64,000 nt of DNA from Candidatus Margulisiibacteriota bacterium. Its GTDB lineage: Bacteria; Margulisbacteria; WOR-1; JAHJIW01. Below, one piece after another: positions 51,676-60,105 of this stretch. Every line of letters begins with the position of its first letter. The stretch's first letter is position 1. The notes beneath the pieces were generated by a model, which saw only the letters and a list, made by a program, of their open reading frames with translations, had not been told where the DNA came from and did not search any database. The DNA lies in contig JAHJIW010000003.1 in assembly GCA_018823125.1 (NCBI GenBank), positions 99,780 to 163,779 of the forward strand. Reading direction: 5' to 3'. A program made the translations under genes and the position numbers.

Positions 51676-53913
51676 ATGAAACCCCGCAAGAGTTTATTAC
51701 TCTTACTGATCATCCCGGTGTGTATATTAGCTTTGGCTTTGCCTGCGCTGGCTGAAAAGTATGAATTTAGCGATGCAGTTTCTGCCTTTAAAAGCGGAAA
51801 CTACGACGAAGCCATAAAAATCTGTGATAAACTCCCCTACTCCAATAAAAAGGACCTGCTTTTAGGAAACGTTTATCTCCACAAAGGCGATTCCGAAAAC
51901 GCCCGCAAACATTTTAAAAATGTAATCATCAACAACCGTTTTTATCTTTTGGCCGATTATGCCCGGCTAGGATCACTTAAAAGTTTTTATCATGCCGGAG
52001 AATACGATCAGGTATTAGAACGCGGCGCCGAATTTATTATTTCCGACGGAGATTCCCCGGTGATTCCCGAAGTTTTATTACTGCTGGGAAAAGCCTATTT
52101 TCAAACCGAAAAGCATAATAAGGCCGCCCAGCTTTTTAAAAAAGTAATTGATGATCCGGACAGTTATTTCTTAAGAGTTGAAGCTCAATATCACCTGGCC
52201 GGTTGTTATGAACTAACCGGCGATCAGGATGCGGCCAATAAAATCTATAAAGAAATAAAAGAAACTTCTCCGGAAGATGAATTTGCCAAAAAATCAGCCG
52301 AAAAACTGGGTAAAGTTGCCGAGCCCAAAAAACACTTATCCTACATGGCTGCCGCCGAAGACTTATACAACCAGGGGACAGAATCTTTCAACACTCTCCA
52401 CTACGGACCGGCCCGGGAAACCTTTAGAAAAATTATTAAGAGCTACCCCAAAAGCAAATACTACGATGACGCCCTGATGATGATCGGCCGCTGCGACTAT
52501 CGCATGCAAAAATACAGCTCTGCCAAAAAAATCTTCCGTCAGGCAGTTAACCTAGGAGGGGATGCCGCGGATGACGCCCAATATTACATCGCGTTTGTAT
52601 ACGGCCGGGAAGGCGATCTCGATCGAACCCTGAAAGCTTTTCGGGCGGTAGTAAAATATTTCCCAAAAAGCGAATTTGCGGATGACGCCCAATATTACAT
52701 TGGCTACTACAACGAAATTCACGGCAACCAAGAGGCCGCCATCAACGCCTACAAAGCGCTCCTGGATAATTTTGATAATAGTGAGCTGTTAGATGATGTC
52801 GCCTTAAAAGTTGGGATGCTGCAATATAATAAAGGACACTACGCGACTGCCGCTGAAACATTTAGAAAAGGGCATCAAGAGCTTCCCAAAGATGATATGA
52901 CATCTGCTTGCCTTTTCTGGCACGCTAAATGCACCGAGAAGATCGGAAAAAAAGAAGAAGCGAAGGCCTTATTTCAAAGTCTTTCAAAAAATTACAATCA
53001 TACCTACTACGCACACCGTGCCAGAGAAATTCTTAAAGATTATGGGGTACAACCGGAAATGCCGGAAACCGAAGGCTACGTAATTATCGAACCCAGCTAT
53101 GTTCCCAAAAGAGATAATCAGGAAGTGGCCACTTTAATCCGCATCTGGCAGGAAGCAAAAAATAAAAGTACGGGCTACGACCCGGAAGAAGAAAAAGAAT
53201 GCACCGAACGTGCGCGGGCTTTGATGGAATTGGGCCTTTACCAATATGCCGCCATCGAACTCATGAAAGAAACCGATCACTTTAACCAAAAAACGGTTTC
53301 CAACATCGGGGTGCTTTTGACCCATGCCGGTGAATACACTGCTCCGGTAAATCATTTTGAATGGATCATTAAAAAATCCGCTAAAGAAAACAGCGCCGAT
53401 AAGCTTCCACCCGAAACCTGGGTGGCCGCCTATCCCCTGGCCTACTGGCCCGAAGTAAAAAAACAGGCCGAAGCTTACGGAATTGATCCTTTAATTGTAT
53501 TAGCCATCATGCGCGAAGAAAGCCGCTTTAATCCAGCGGTTACTTCCAGTGCTTCTGCCAGAGGCCTCATGCAAATTATCCGCAGTACCGGCAGAACCAT
53601 TGCCAAACAACTGGGGCTCGAAAACTACTACACCAATAAGCTTTACGATCCGCACTTAAACATCAAAATGGGAACCTATTATTACTCGAGTGTTTTAAAA
53701 CGATTCGACGGCAATCATGCCTTGGCGCTGGCCGGCTATAACGGCGGTCCGGCCAATGTTTCAAAGTGGGTTAAAGAGCACGAAAAGGAAAAGGGTTTTC
53801 TTGACATCGATGAGTTTATAGAGCATATTCCATATCGGGAAACCCGCTACTACGTCAAAAAGGTTTTAAACAGCTATTATGAATACAAACGAATTTATGG
53901 AGACCGAGGATAA
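51676..53913 (+). CDS. slt: Soluble lytic murein transglycosylase with TPR superhelix
   Basis: A 745-residue periplasmic enzyme that cuts peptidoglycan glycan strands with formation of 1,6-anhydro ends. A signal peptide (1-26, ending ALA) is followed by about ten TPR-like helical repeats (30-450; for example the [17 protein letters not shown] pattern). The C-terminal SLT domain (about 590-720) has the catalytic Glu615 in MREESRFNP and the family motifs ARGLMQI and [12 protein letters not shown]. It appears leaderless. Its end overlaps the ruvB start by 35 nt in another frame. Confidence 0.95.
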   Translation: MKPRKSLLLLLIIPVCILALALPALAEKYEFSDAVSAFKSGNYDEAIKICDKLPYSNKKDLLLGNVYLHKGDSENARKHFKNVIINNRFYLLADYARLGSLKSFYHAGEYDQVLERGAEFIISDGDSPVIPEVLLLLGKAYFQTEKHNKAAQLFKKVIDDPDSYFLRVEAQYHLAGCYELTGDQDAANKIYKEIKETSPEDEFAKKSAEKLGKVAEPKKHLSYMAAAEDLYNQGTESFNTLHYGPARETFRKIIKSYPKSKYYDDALMMIGRCDYRMQKYSSAKKIFRQAVNLGGDAADDAQYYIAFVYGREGDLDRTLKAFRAVVKYFPKSEFADDAQYYIGYYNEIHGNQEAAINAYKALLDNFDNSELLDDVALKVGMLQYNKGHYATAAETFRKGHQELPKDDMTSACLFWHAKCTEKIGKKEEAKALFQSLSKNYNHTYYAHRAREILKDYGVQPEMPETEGYVIIEPSYVPKRDNQEVATLIRIWQEAKNKSTGYDPEEEKECTERARALMELGLYQYAAIELMKETDHFNQKTVSNIGVLLTHAGEYTAPVNHFEWIIKKSAKENSADKLPPETWVAAYPLAYWPEVKKQAEAYGIDPLIVLAIMREESRFNPAVTSSASARGLMQIIRSTGRTIAKQLGLENYYTNKLYDPHLNIKMGTYYYSSVLKRFDGNHALALAGYNGGPANVSKWVKEHEKEKGFLDIDEFIEHIPYRETRYYVKKVLNSYYEYKRIYGDRG

Positions 53914-54937
53914 TCCAATCACTTCCCAAGAAACCCTGGAAGAGGATTTGGCTTTTAAGGGACTGCGACCTCAGCGCCTCGAAAACTTCATTGGCCAGGA
54001 AAAAATAAAAGAAAATTTAAAAATTCACATCGAAGCGGCCCGGGGCAGAGGCGAGCCCATGGACCATACCCTCTTTCACTCTCCGCCAGGACTGGGAAAA
54101 ACAACTTTAGCTCACATCATCGCCCACGAAATGGGCGTTAATTGCAAAATCACTTCCGGACCAACGATAGAGCGCGCCGGAGACTTAGCCGCCATCCTCA
54201 CTAACCTGCAACCCTTTGATGTTTTATTTATCGATGAAATTCACCGGTTAAATAAAATTGTCGAAGAAGTTTTATATCCCGCCATGGAAGATTTCGGCCT
54301 GGATATCATGATCGGAAAAGGTCCCAGCGCCCGTTCCATCCGCATTGATCTTCCTAAGTTTACTTTAATTGGAGCTACCACCCGCGCCGGACTGCTTTCT
54401 TCACCGCTGCGCGACCGTTTCGGCATGACCCATCGGCTCGAATTTTATAACCATGCCGAATTACAGCAAGTATTAGCTAATGCCGCCGACGTTTTAAAGA
54501 TAGAACTGGATAAAGCCGGAGCTAAAGAAATCGCTCGTCGATCTCGCGGCACCCCACGGATTGCCAACCGCCTGCTGCGCCGGGTAAGGGACTATGCCCA
54601 GGTAAAAGCCGAAGGCAAAATTACTAAAGAAGTTGCCAGTGAAGCATTGCGCTCACTTGAAATTGATGAACTTGGCTTAAACCGCTCCGACCGCAGAATG
54701 CTGGAAGCCATCATTAAACAGTTTTCCGGCGGGCCCGTGGGAGTGGAAACCCTTTCGGCTGCAATTCACGAAGAAAGAGACACGATCGAAGATTTATACG
54801 AACCTTATCTGATGCAAATCGGATTTTTAGAAAGAACTCCCCGCGGCAGAGTAGCCACCGAAAAAGCCGCCGAACATTTAAATCTATTACTCAAAAAGAA
54901 TGGCAAAGAAGCAGTTGCACAAGAGAAGCTGTTTTAG
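53879..54937 (+). CDS. ruvB: Holliday junction helicase RuvB
   Basis: A 352-residue AAA+ motor that drives branch migration with RuvA. Walker A is [11 protein letters not shown], Walker [10 protein letters not shown], sensor 1 LIGATTRAG, and the C-terminal winged helix holds [12 protein letters not shown]. The start overlaps the slt end. Either ATG 53879 or ATG 53897 could be used; neither has a Shine-Dalgarno, which suggests coupling to slt. ruvA and ruvC are not in the window. Confidence 0.97.
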   Translation: MNTNEFMETEDNPITSQETLEEDLAFKGLRPQRLENFIGQEKIKENLKIHIEAARGRGEPMDHTLFHSPPGLGKTTLAHIIAHEMGVNCKITSGPTIERAGDLAAILTNLQPFDVLFIDEIHRLNKIVEEVLYPAMEDFGLDIMIGKGPSARSIRIDLPKFTLIGATTRAGLLSSPLRDRFGMTHRLEFYNHAELQQVLANAADVLKIELDKAGAKEIARRSRGTPRIANRLLRRVRDYAQVKAEGKITKEVASEALRSLEIDELGLNRSDRRMLEAIIKQFSGGPVGVETLSAAIHEERDTIEDLYEPYLMQIGFLERTPRGRVATEKAAEHLNLLLKKNGKEAVAQEKLF

Positions 54938-54997
54938 ACTTCCCCCCCTAAAATATTGTATAATTAAGGGGTCAAACATCTACGAGAGGAGCTTTTT

Positions 54998-55312
54998 ATG
55001 CAAAATTTAATTACCGCCCTGGTCCTGGCCATCCTGATTACCGCTTTTGCCCTTTTGAACTCAGAACCGGTCAGTATTAGTTTCTTTTTTAAGGAATTTA
55101 CGGGGGTTCCGCTATCATTAGTAATTTTAGTCAGTGTGCTTTTTGGCGTCATTTTAGCCGGGGCACTGGCGCTGATTGACCGCACCAAACTAAAAGGCCA
55201 AATTAATGATTTAATGGGAAAAGCCAAACAACCAGCGTCAGAAAAACCAAAAGAAGAAAAAGAAAAAAGCATCGTCGAAGAAGTAAAAGAACAGGAAGAA
55301 AAAAATGCCTAA
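54998..55312 (+). CDS. lapA: LapA/DUF1049-family membrane protein
   Basis: A 104-residue protein with two membrane helices (about 5-20 and 42-62) joined by LLNSEPVSISFFFKEFTGVP, the LapA/YciS pattern. The C-terminal tail is charged and helical (KEEKEKSIVEEVKEQEEK). In E. coli LapA with LapB regulates lipopolysaccharide synthesis through FtsH and LpxC; the family assignment supports an envelope role only. GAGAGGAG lies about 5 nt before the ATG and a TATAAT at 54959-54964 provides a -10. It overlaps hisB by 8 nt. Confidence 0.8.
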   Translation: MQNLITALVLAILITAFALLNSEPVSISFFFKEFTGVPLSLVILVSVLFGVILAGALALIDRTKLKGQINDLMGKAKQPASEKPKEEKEKSIVEEVKEQEEKNA

Positions 55313-55898
55313 AAAACGCATCGCGACCATCGCACGCAAAACCAAAGAAACTAACATCAAACTTAAAATCAACCTGGATGGAACTGGCAAAAGTAAAATT
55401 AAAACCGGTATCGGATTTTTTGATCATATGCTCGATCTTTTTTCCAAGCACAGCCTGATTGACCTCGATGTTTCGTGTAAGGGGGATACTCACGTTGATA
55501 TGCATCACACCGTTGAAGATGTAGGGATTTGTTTAGGGCAAGCGCTCAAGAAAGCGCTGGGCAAAAAGGCCGGAATCGAGCGCTACAGCTCCGTTACCCT
55601 TCCCATGGACGAAGCACTCTGCGAAATCGTGATTGATATTTCGGGCCGGCCGCATCTAACTTTTAACGTAGATTTTCCAAAGAAACGTTTCGACAAATTT
55701 GACCAGGAAGTAGTTAAAGAATTTTTTGAGGCCCTCGTGATCAATGCTTTAGTTACGGTCCACGTCAATTTAATCCGCGGAACCAACACACATCATATCA
55801 TCGAAGCAATTTTTAAAGCTTTTGGGGTAGCACTCTCAAAGGCATGTCAGCTCAACCCTCGGAAAAAGGGTGTCCCTTCAACCAAAGGGGTACTCTAA
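55305..55898 (+). CDS. hisB: Imidazoleglycerol-phosphate dehydratase
   Basis: A 197-residue enzyme of histidine biosynthesis, with the two duplicated manganese-binding motifs: FFDHMLDLFSKH with HHTVEDVGI, and NTHHIIEAIFKAFGVAL. It is the monofunctional dehydratase without the phosphatase domain of E. coli HisB. No other his gene lies in the window, so the pathway is scattered or partial. AGGA precedes the ATG, which overlaps lapA. Confidence 0.96.
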   Translation: MPKKRIATIARKTKETNIKLKINLDGTGKSKIKTGIGFFDHMLDLFSKHSLIDLDVSCKGDTHVDMHHTVEDVGICLGQALKKALGKKAGIERYSSVTLPMDEALCEIVIDISGRPHLTFNVDFPKKRFDKFDQEVVKEFFEALVINALVTVHVNLIRGTNTHHIIEAIFKAFGVALSKACQLNPRKKGVPSTKGVL

Positions 55899-55917
55899 AT
55901 TTTTAGTGCTTAAATAA

Positions 55918-56583
55918 ATGCTAGATTTAACAACAAACGATTTAATTAATTTTGAAATACAGGAAAAAGAAACCCACCTCAAAGTCTTTGCTGATGCGGA
56001 TTTGGCCGAAAAAGCTTTAGCCCTGCTTTTTAATCTTCGCTCCGAGCTAGAAACCTTTATTGCCACCACTCCGCGCTTTAAAGAAGCCTACTCGCCGGTT
56101 AACGTCCCTTTCCGCAGCCCGCAGCTGATAAAAAATATGGCCTGGGCCGCCCGCAAAGGAAAAGTGGGCCCCATGGCATCCGTAGCGGGAGCAATTGCAG
56201 AGCTGATCGGCAAAGAACTACTAAAATATTCCAAAGAAGTGATCGTCATTAACGGAAACGATGCCTTTGTGCAAACCGATTACGAAAGAGAGTTTGCCAT
56301 TCCCAACAGCAACTACATGTTAAAAATTGATCCCAGGGATTGTCCCATGGCTTTTTCTACATTAACTAATCTTGGCACAGCAGAAGCATTAGTAGTTAAA
56401 TCAAAATCCGGCGCCTTGGCCGATGCCGCCGCCACCGCCATTGGCAACGTCTTAAGAGACCCTATCGAATACGACGACGTAATGAAATTAGCCAAAAAAA
56501 TCCGCGGCTTAAAAGGGGTTTTATTTACCAAGGGCGACTTTATCGGTGCGATCGGAAAGATGGATATCAGAAGTAAGGGTTAG
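55918..56583 (+). CDS. UPF0280 family protein (ApbE-like fold)
   Basis: A 221-residue member of the UPF0280/COG2122 family. It has GPMASVAGAIAELIGKEL, an IVINGNDAF strand and SKSGALADAAATAIGNVL, the last resembling the catalytic loop of ApbE flavin transferases. Function is not established; a cofactor or flavin-related role is guessed from the fold. No Shine-Dalgarno is seen before ATG 55918, 20 nt after hisB. Its stop overlaps the convergent pilQ-like stop by 4 nt. Confidence 0.85.
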   Translation: MLDLTTNDLINFEIQEKETHLKVFADADLAEKALALLFNLRSELETFIATTPRFKEAYSPVNVPFRSPQLIKNMAWAARKGKVGPMASVAGAIAELIGKELLKYSKEVIVINGNDAFVQTDYEREFAIPNSNYMLKIDPRDCPMAFSTLTNLGTAEALVVKSKSGALADAAATAIGNVLRDPIEYDDVMKLAKKIRGLKGVLFTKGDFIGAIGKMDIRSKG

Positions 56584-57764
56584 TGCTCTTCTCCCCTCAG
56601 CAATCTTGGTGTAATCATAAAAATTATCTCCGACTTTTCATCCTGGATCCTTTTGTTATGAAAAATCCATCCAATCAACGGAATGTCTCCTAAAAAAGGT
56701 ATCTTGGAAATGGTTTCACGATCGTTTTTACTGATCAAACCACCAATCACAATGGTCTCGCCGTCTTTTACGCGCACTTTAGTTTTTACGTTGCGGGACG
56801 AAATTACCGGGAACTCTCCCGCGGCGGTAGTTCTCCACTCAGACACATTGCTGACTTCGGGGGCAATCTCAACCAGGATATAACCCGCATCCAAAACAAT
56901 GGGAGTAATTTTTAATTTTACTCCTGCGTCTATGTACTCCACCCGCCAATAGATCGAAGAGCTTCCCGATTGAGCCGGAACTGCATATGGAACTTTATTT
57001 CCTATCTGAATTTCGGCCGGATGTCCGTCCAAGGTTACTACTTTAGGAGTAGCTAGTATGTCCGCCTCCCCCTTGCTTTGCAGCGCCATCAGACCAATGG
57101 CAAAAGCTTCTCCTCTTTCAAAACTGTCCGCATCTTGTTCTAAAACATAGGAAAGGCTGCCGCTCGAAGAACCAAAGCGTAATCCCAGGTTAAGGAGCCC
57201 CGCCTCCGAAACCTCCACCACCTTACTTTCAATTACTACCTGGGGAATGGGCATATCGATCTGAGCGATAAAATTTGTTATCTTCCTAATTTCAGACGGG
57301 CGCCCTTCAACCACAATCTCATTTGAGAGTATCCCTTCTTTACATTTAACCTCTGGAAACATTTCCTTAACTAGGGGGACTATCTTTGCGCCTTCCAAAT
57401 GCATAAGATAGATCACCTCGGTATCCTTTTTAAAGGTTGGAGCAACCATACCTGCCGGAGGGGTAGATATAATAATAATCTTGCCGTCGATTTCATAATC
57501 TAATCCGTTAGAGTAAATTACCTTTATTAAAGCATCCTGATAGGTTGTGTTTGTAAGATGGAGGGTCACCAATTTATTCCCAAAATTTTTACGTATCGCT
57601 TCACCCGCCACAAAACTTAGGCTGGCTTGATTTGATAAAATCTCTAGAACCGAAAAAAGATCTGCATCTATAAAATCAATGTCTACGCCTTGGGCAGATG
57701 CGTCCACGGGATAAAAAGCAAATATGCTGATTATTATCATAATTAAAATTATTTTATTCCCCAT
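56580..57764 (-). CDS. pilQ: Secretin (PilQ/GspD family), short form
   Basis: A 394-residue secretin subunit. A signal peptide (1-24) is followed by an STN-like domain with FIDADLFSVLEILSNQA. Next come one or two N-type modules (VIYLMHLEGAKIVPLVKEMF; NEIVVEGRPSEIRKITNFI). The secretin core follows, with VVIESKVVEVSE, ATPKVVTLDGHPAEIQIG and a final GLISKNDRETISKIPFLGDI. It is much shorter than most PilQ or GspD proteins. It should form the outer-membrane ring of a type IV pilus or type II-like system. GGAGACACC precedes the ATG inside pilP, which it overlaps by 11 nt. Confidence 0.9.
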   Translation of the reverse strand: MGNKIILIMIIISIFAFYPVDASAQGVDIDFIDADLFSVLEILSNQASLSFVAGEAIRKNFGNKLVTLHLTNTTYQDALIKVIYSNGLDYEIDGKIIIISTPPAGMVAPTFKKDTEVIYLMHLEGAKIVPLVKEMFPEVKCKEGILSNEIVVEGRPSEIRKITNFIAQIDMPIPQVVIESKVVEVSEAGLLNLGLRFGSSSGSLSYVLEQDADSFERGEAFAIGLMALQSKGEADILATPKVVTLDGHPAEIQIGNKVPYAVPAQSGSSSIYWRVEYIDAGVKLKITPIVLDAGYILVEIAPEVSNVSEWRTTAAGEFPVISSRNVKTKVRVKDGETIVIGGLISKNDRETISKIPFLGDIPLIGWIFHNKRIQDEKSEIIFMITPRLLRGEEH

Positions 57765-58140
57765 GGTGTCTCCTTAATAAAACCAAGCCCTCTTCGATTT
57801 TTTCTACAAAATAATTACCGATCTTTTCTCCTTCGCCGCAGATGTGGTTCGATGATCCCAGAGAAAACAAGGCTACTTTGTTTTTTCCAAGCACGACCCC
57901 GCTTAATTTGGCATAAGTTTGCGGCGCAACCTTTCCCGGCGGTGAAATAAAGGTAAGCGTTATCTCATTGAGGAATGCTTCTTTGGTTATTACCCTGCTG
58001 ATTGGAGTAAATTGGGCTTGCGGAGCCGGCTTCTCATCCGGCTCAAGGTTGTTTGGAATGCTGGGCAACTGCTCATCTTTACCAGCACATCCCATAACGG
58101 TCATGAAAATAATACAAATCAAAAACACTGTCTTTTTCAT
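57754..58140 (-). CDS. pilP: PilP-like lipoprotein
   Basis: A 128-residue lipoprotein with lipobox VMGC (Cys18). A proline-rich linker is followed by a beta-rich domain (AKLSGVVLGKNKVALFS, GEKIGNYFVEKIEEGLVLL). The last pattern is that of PilP/GspC homology-region domains, which dock onto the secretin. It is directly upstream of and overlapping the secretin gene, as pilP is before pilQ. pilM, pilN and pilO are missing from the expected upstream position; two ORF6N genes are found there. Confidence 0.75.
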   Translation of the reverse strand: MKKTVFLICIIFMTVMGCAGKDEQLPSIPNNLEPDEKPAPQAQFTPISRVITKEAFLNEITLTFISPPGKVAPQTYAKLSGVVLGKNKVALFSLGSSNHICGEGEKIGNYFVEKIEEGLVLLRRHHGE

Positions 58141-58443
58141 TTAACAAATCCTCACAGAAGAAAGCATGGCAACTCCTTGCTCAGTAAAAACAAAAGGCAA
58201 ATATTTTGAATGTTTCCCTTTTTCTAAGGTTCCAATTTGGAACCTTAGAGAACGGTATTCCTCTTTAGCAAGCTTAAACATAAAGTCTTCGGGAAAGCGT
58301 TTGGCATTTCTCCTTACTGCCTTGTTAAGATTTTTTGTTTTTACCCCATAAAGCTCCGCCAAATCCTTATCCAGCATCACCTTCTGTCCCCGGATTAAGT
58401 AAATTTTATTCTCAATGCGTTCGATCGGGATTAAGTTGTTCAT
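58141..58443 (-). pseudogene. ORF6N-domain protein (copy 4), C-terminally truncated
   Basis: A 100-residue protein that carries the full ORF6N domain ([41 protein letters not shown]) but stops right after SSVRIC. The other copies continue there with SKRAIQVNV and a 65-residue coiled-coil tail. The stop codon abuts the pilP ATG. The truncation may have come from fusion to pilP DNA. The 27-bp in-frame palindrome at codons 65-74 is intact and perfect. Whether the short protein is stable and functional is unknown; it is listed as a likely truncated copy. It lies 3 nt after copy 3. Confidence 0.7.
58223..58249. repeat. In-frame 27-bp palindrome in ORF6N copy 4
   Basis: Plus-strand arm TCTAAGGTTCCAA (58223-58235), a single T (58236) and the exact reverse complement (58237-58249). 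The centre is 207 nt after the A of the ATG (58443). The encoded peptide is SLRFQIGTLE. Confidence 0.95.
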
Positions 58444-58446
58444 TTT

Positions 58447-58962
58447 TTATCTTAGAAATCCTATCTTTCTTGGTTTTCCAGGTGGGGGCTCCATTAACTT
58501 TCTAATTGCTTCGAAAATATTCCTGATTTCTGAACTATTTTCGCCAACTTTTTGTTCAAGCTCTTTTAGCTTTCGGGATACTTCAACGTGGGTGGAAAGA
58601 AATCGTTTAAGCCTGACGAATGCTCGCATGATAGCTATGTTTACCTGAACCGCTCTTTTACTGCGGAGAATGCCAGACAACATAGCTACCCCTTGCTCGG
58701 TAAATGCTAAGGGCCGCCAACGTAAGCCCATCTTGTCTGCATTGGAGGTCACAAATTGTGACCTCCAAATTTCGAATTCTTCAATGCTCAGTTCAAACAT
58801 AAAATCTTCAGGAAAACGGTCCCGGTTCCTTTTAACCGCTTGTTTTAGTTTTTTGGTTTCCACGGCGTAAAGTTCCGCCAAATCCCTATCCAGCATCACC
58901 TTTTGGCCCCGGATTAAGTAGATCTTGTTCTCGATGCGTTCAATTGGGATTAAATTGCTCAT
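58447..58962 (-). CDS. ORF6N-domain DNA-binding protein (copy 3)
   Basis: A 171-residue full-length copy: [49 protein letters not shown], then a coiled coil ([20 protein letters not shown]) and the conserved end PRKIGFLR. It is closest to copy 1. ATG 58962 is chosen because it aligns with the other copies; the frame is open to 59046. TATTAT and GGGG precede the ATG, and the 21-nt element shared with the yraN promoter region lies 9 nt upstream. It heads a minus-strand set with copy 4, pilP and pilQ. Confidence 0.85.
   Translation of the reverse strand: MSNLIPIERIENKIYLIRGQKVMLDRDLAELYAVETKKLKQAVKRNRDRFPEDFMFELSIEEFEIWRSQFVTSNADKMGLRWRPLAFTEQGVAMLSGILRSKRAVQVNIAIMRAFVRLKRFLSTHVEVSRKLKELEQKVGENSSEIRNIFEAIRKLMEPPPGKPRKIGFLR
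58742..58768. repeat. In-frame 27-bp palindrome in ORF6N copy 3
   Basis: Plus-strand arm TTGGAGGTCACAA (58742-58754), a single A (58755) and the exact reverse complement (58756-58768). The centre is 207 nt after the A of the ATG (58962). The encoded peptide is [10 protein letters not shown]. Confidence 0.95.
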
Positions 58963-58970
58963 GCCCCATA

Positions 58971-58991
58971 ATAAGCAACTTTTCTGCCAAA
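58971..58991 (-). promoter_or_regulatory. Second copy of the 21-nt ORF6N-operon upstream element
   Basis: The reverse complement matches 28537-28557 at 20 of 21 positions (one A/G change) and lies directly before ORF6N copy 3. Just beyond it, on the plus strand, AAGTGTCGAA occurs twice (59007-59016 and 59026-59035), 19 bp apart. Confidence 0.55.
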
Positions 58992-59112
58992 AGGTTTTGT
59001 GCTCAGAAGTGTCGAAGGAAACAATAAGTGTCGAAAAACCATGCAAGTTTTTAGCTGGTTATAACGATAAATATAATGAAGACACTTCGGGGAGAGAAGT
59101 AGGTTTATATTT

Positions 59113-59352
59113 GTGACTGTTATAAATAAAATAGTCGGGGAAGCTCTCCCAAAAATCACCAAAAAATTTGGCACCACAGTTGATGTCAACACCGAAAAGC
59201 TTTCACAAACTTTCAATGACGTAATCGGCAAACTGGCTTTGGCTAAAGGTGAATTAGGAGAAAAAGGAGTGTTTGTTACTGCAGCGCCTGAAAACGCCGC
59301 GCAAAACGAACCCATCCCGGGAACCCAGAGCACGATCCAAACCCTGATTTAA
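59113..59352 (+). CDS. Small hypothetical protein (79 residues)
   Basis: A 79-residue protein starting at GTG 59113. A helical first half (INKIVGEALPKITKKFGTTV) is followed by a polar tail (NEPIPGTQSTIQTLI). No family is recognised. A TATAAT at 59072-59077 gives a plausible promoter, and an AGG about 9 nt before the GTG gives a weak Shine-Dalgarno. It is divergent from the ORF6N set and followed by the GT2 gene with its own -10 box. Coding status is uncertain. Confidence 0.4.
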   Translation: MTVINKIVGEALPKITKKFGTTVDVNTEKLSQTFNDVIGKLALAKGELGEKGVFVTAAPENAAQNEPIPGTQSTIQTLI

Positions 59353-59400
59353 TCTACACCTCACCCCTCGTCCATTTCTTAATATGCTATAATTAATTGT

Positions 59401-60105
59401 ATGAATAATTATTCTGATATTGCCATCATCATCCCCACCTTAAACGAAGCACAAAATATTGAAGAATTAATCCAAAATATTTTACGCATTTTTCCGCAAA
59501 TTAAAATTATTGTCGCCGACGACGGCTCAAAAGATAAAACTCAAGATATCGTTAATCGTATCCACGGAAAAAACAGCAATATTACATTACTAGACCGATC
59601 AAAAGAAAAAATTCACGGGCTAACCGCCAGTGTTTTAGACGGAATAAAAATTGCAACCACTCCTTTCTTTATCGTGATGGATGCCGACTTGCAGCATCCC
59701 CCCGAAAAAATTGAAGCTTTTATCAATACCCTACGTTCCGGGCAGGCTGATTTTGTTATCGGCATCCGCGAAAAAGTTATCGGGGACTGGCCGCTTCATC
59801 GCCGCGCTTTATCCAATTTAGGGAGACTAATGGGACGCTGGTTTTTATTATTACAGGGGAAAAATTGCAACGACGTGCTTTCCGGTTTCTTTGCGGGAAA
59901 AACTGACCTAGCAAAAAACTTAATTAATCAAAACCCGCGAAGATTTGAACCAAAAGGATACAAGATACTTTTTGATTTAATCAAAGTCGCTCCAAAAAAT
60001 ATTAAAATCGCCGAAGTCGCCTATGCTTTTAACGAAAGAAAAAGAGGCAGTTCAAAAATCAACGTCAAACATCTGCTGTATTACTTCAGGTCATTTTTTA
60101 GTTAG
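59401..60105 (+). CDS. GT2 glycosyltransferase (dolichyl/polyprenyl-phosphate mannosyltransferase type)
   Basis: A 234-residue GT-A enzyme like DPM1 that moves a sugar from a nucleotide sugar to a polyprenyl phosphate. It has IIIPTLNEAQNIEELIQNI at the N-terminus, the ADDGSKD and DADLQHPPEKI metal motifs and the GLTASVLDGI helix. No membrane helices follow the catalytic domain. The GT83 transferase on the opposite strand (convergent, 8-nt overlap) would use such lipid-linked sugars. TATAAT (59388-59393) lies 7 nt before the ATG: another leaderless-type start. Confidence 0.9.
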   Translation: MNNYSDIAIIIPTLNEAQNIEELIQNILRIFPQIKIIVADDGSKDKTQDIVNRIHGKNSNITLLDRSKEKIHGLTASVLDGIKIATTPFFIVMDADLQHPPEKIEAFINTLRSGQADFVIGIREKVIGDWPLHRRALSNLGRLMGRWFLLLQGKNCNDVLSGFFAGKTDLAKNLINQNPRRFEPKGYKILFDLIKVAPKNIKIAEVAYAFNERKRGSSKINVKHLLYYFRSFFS

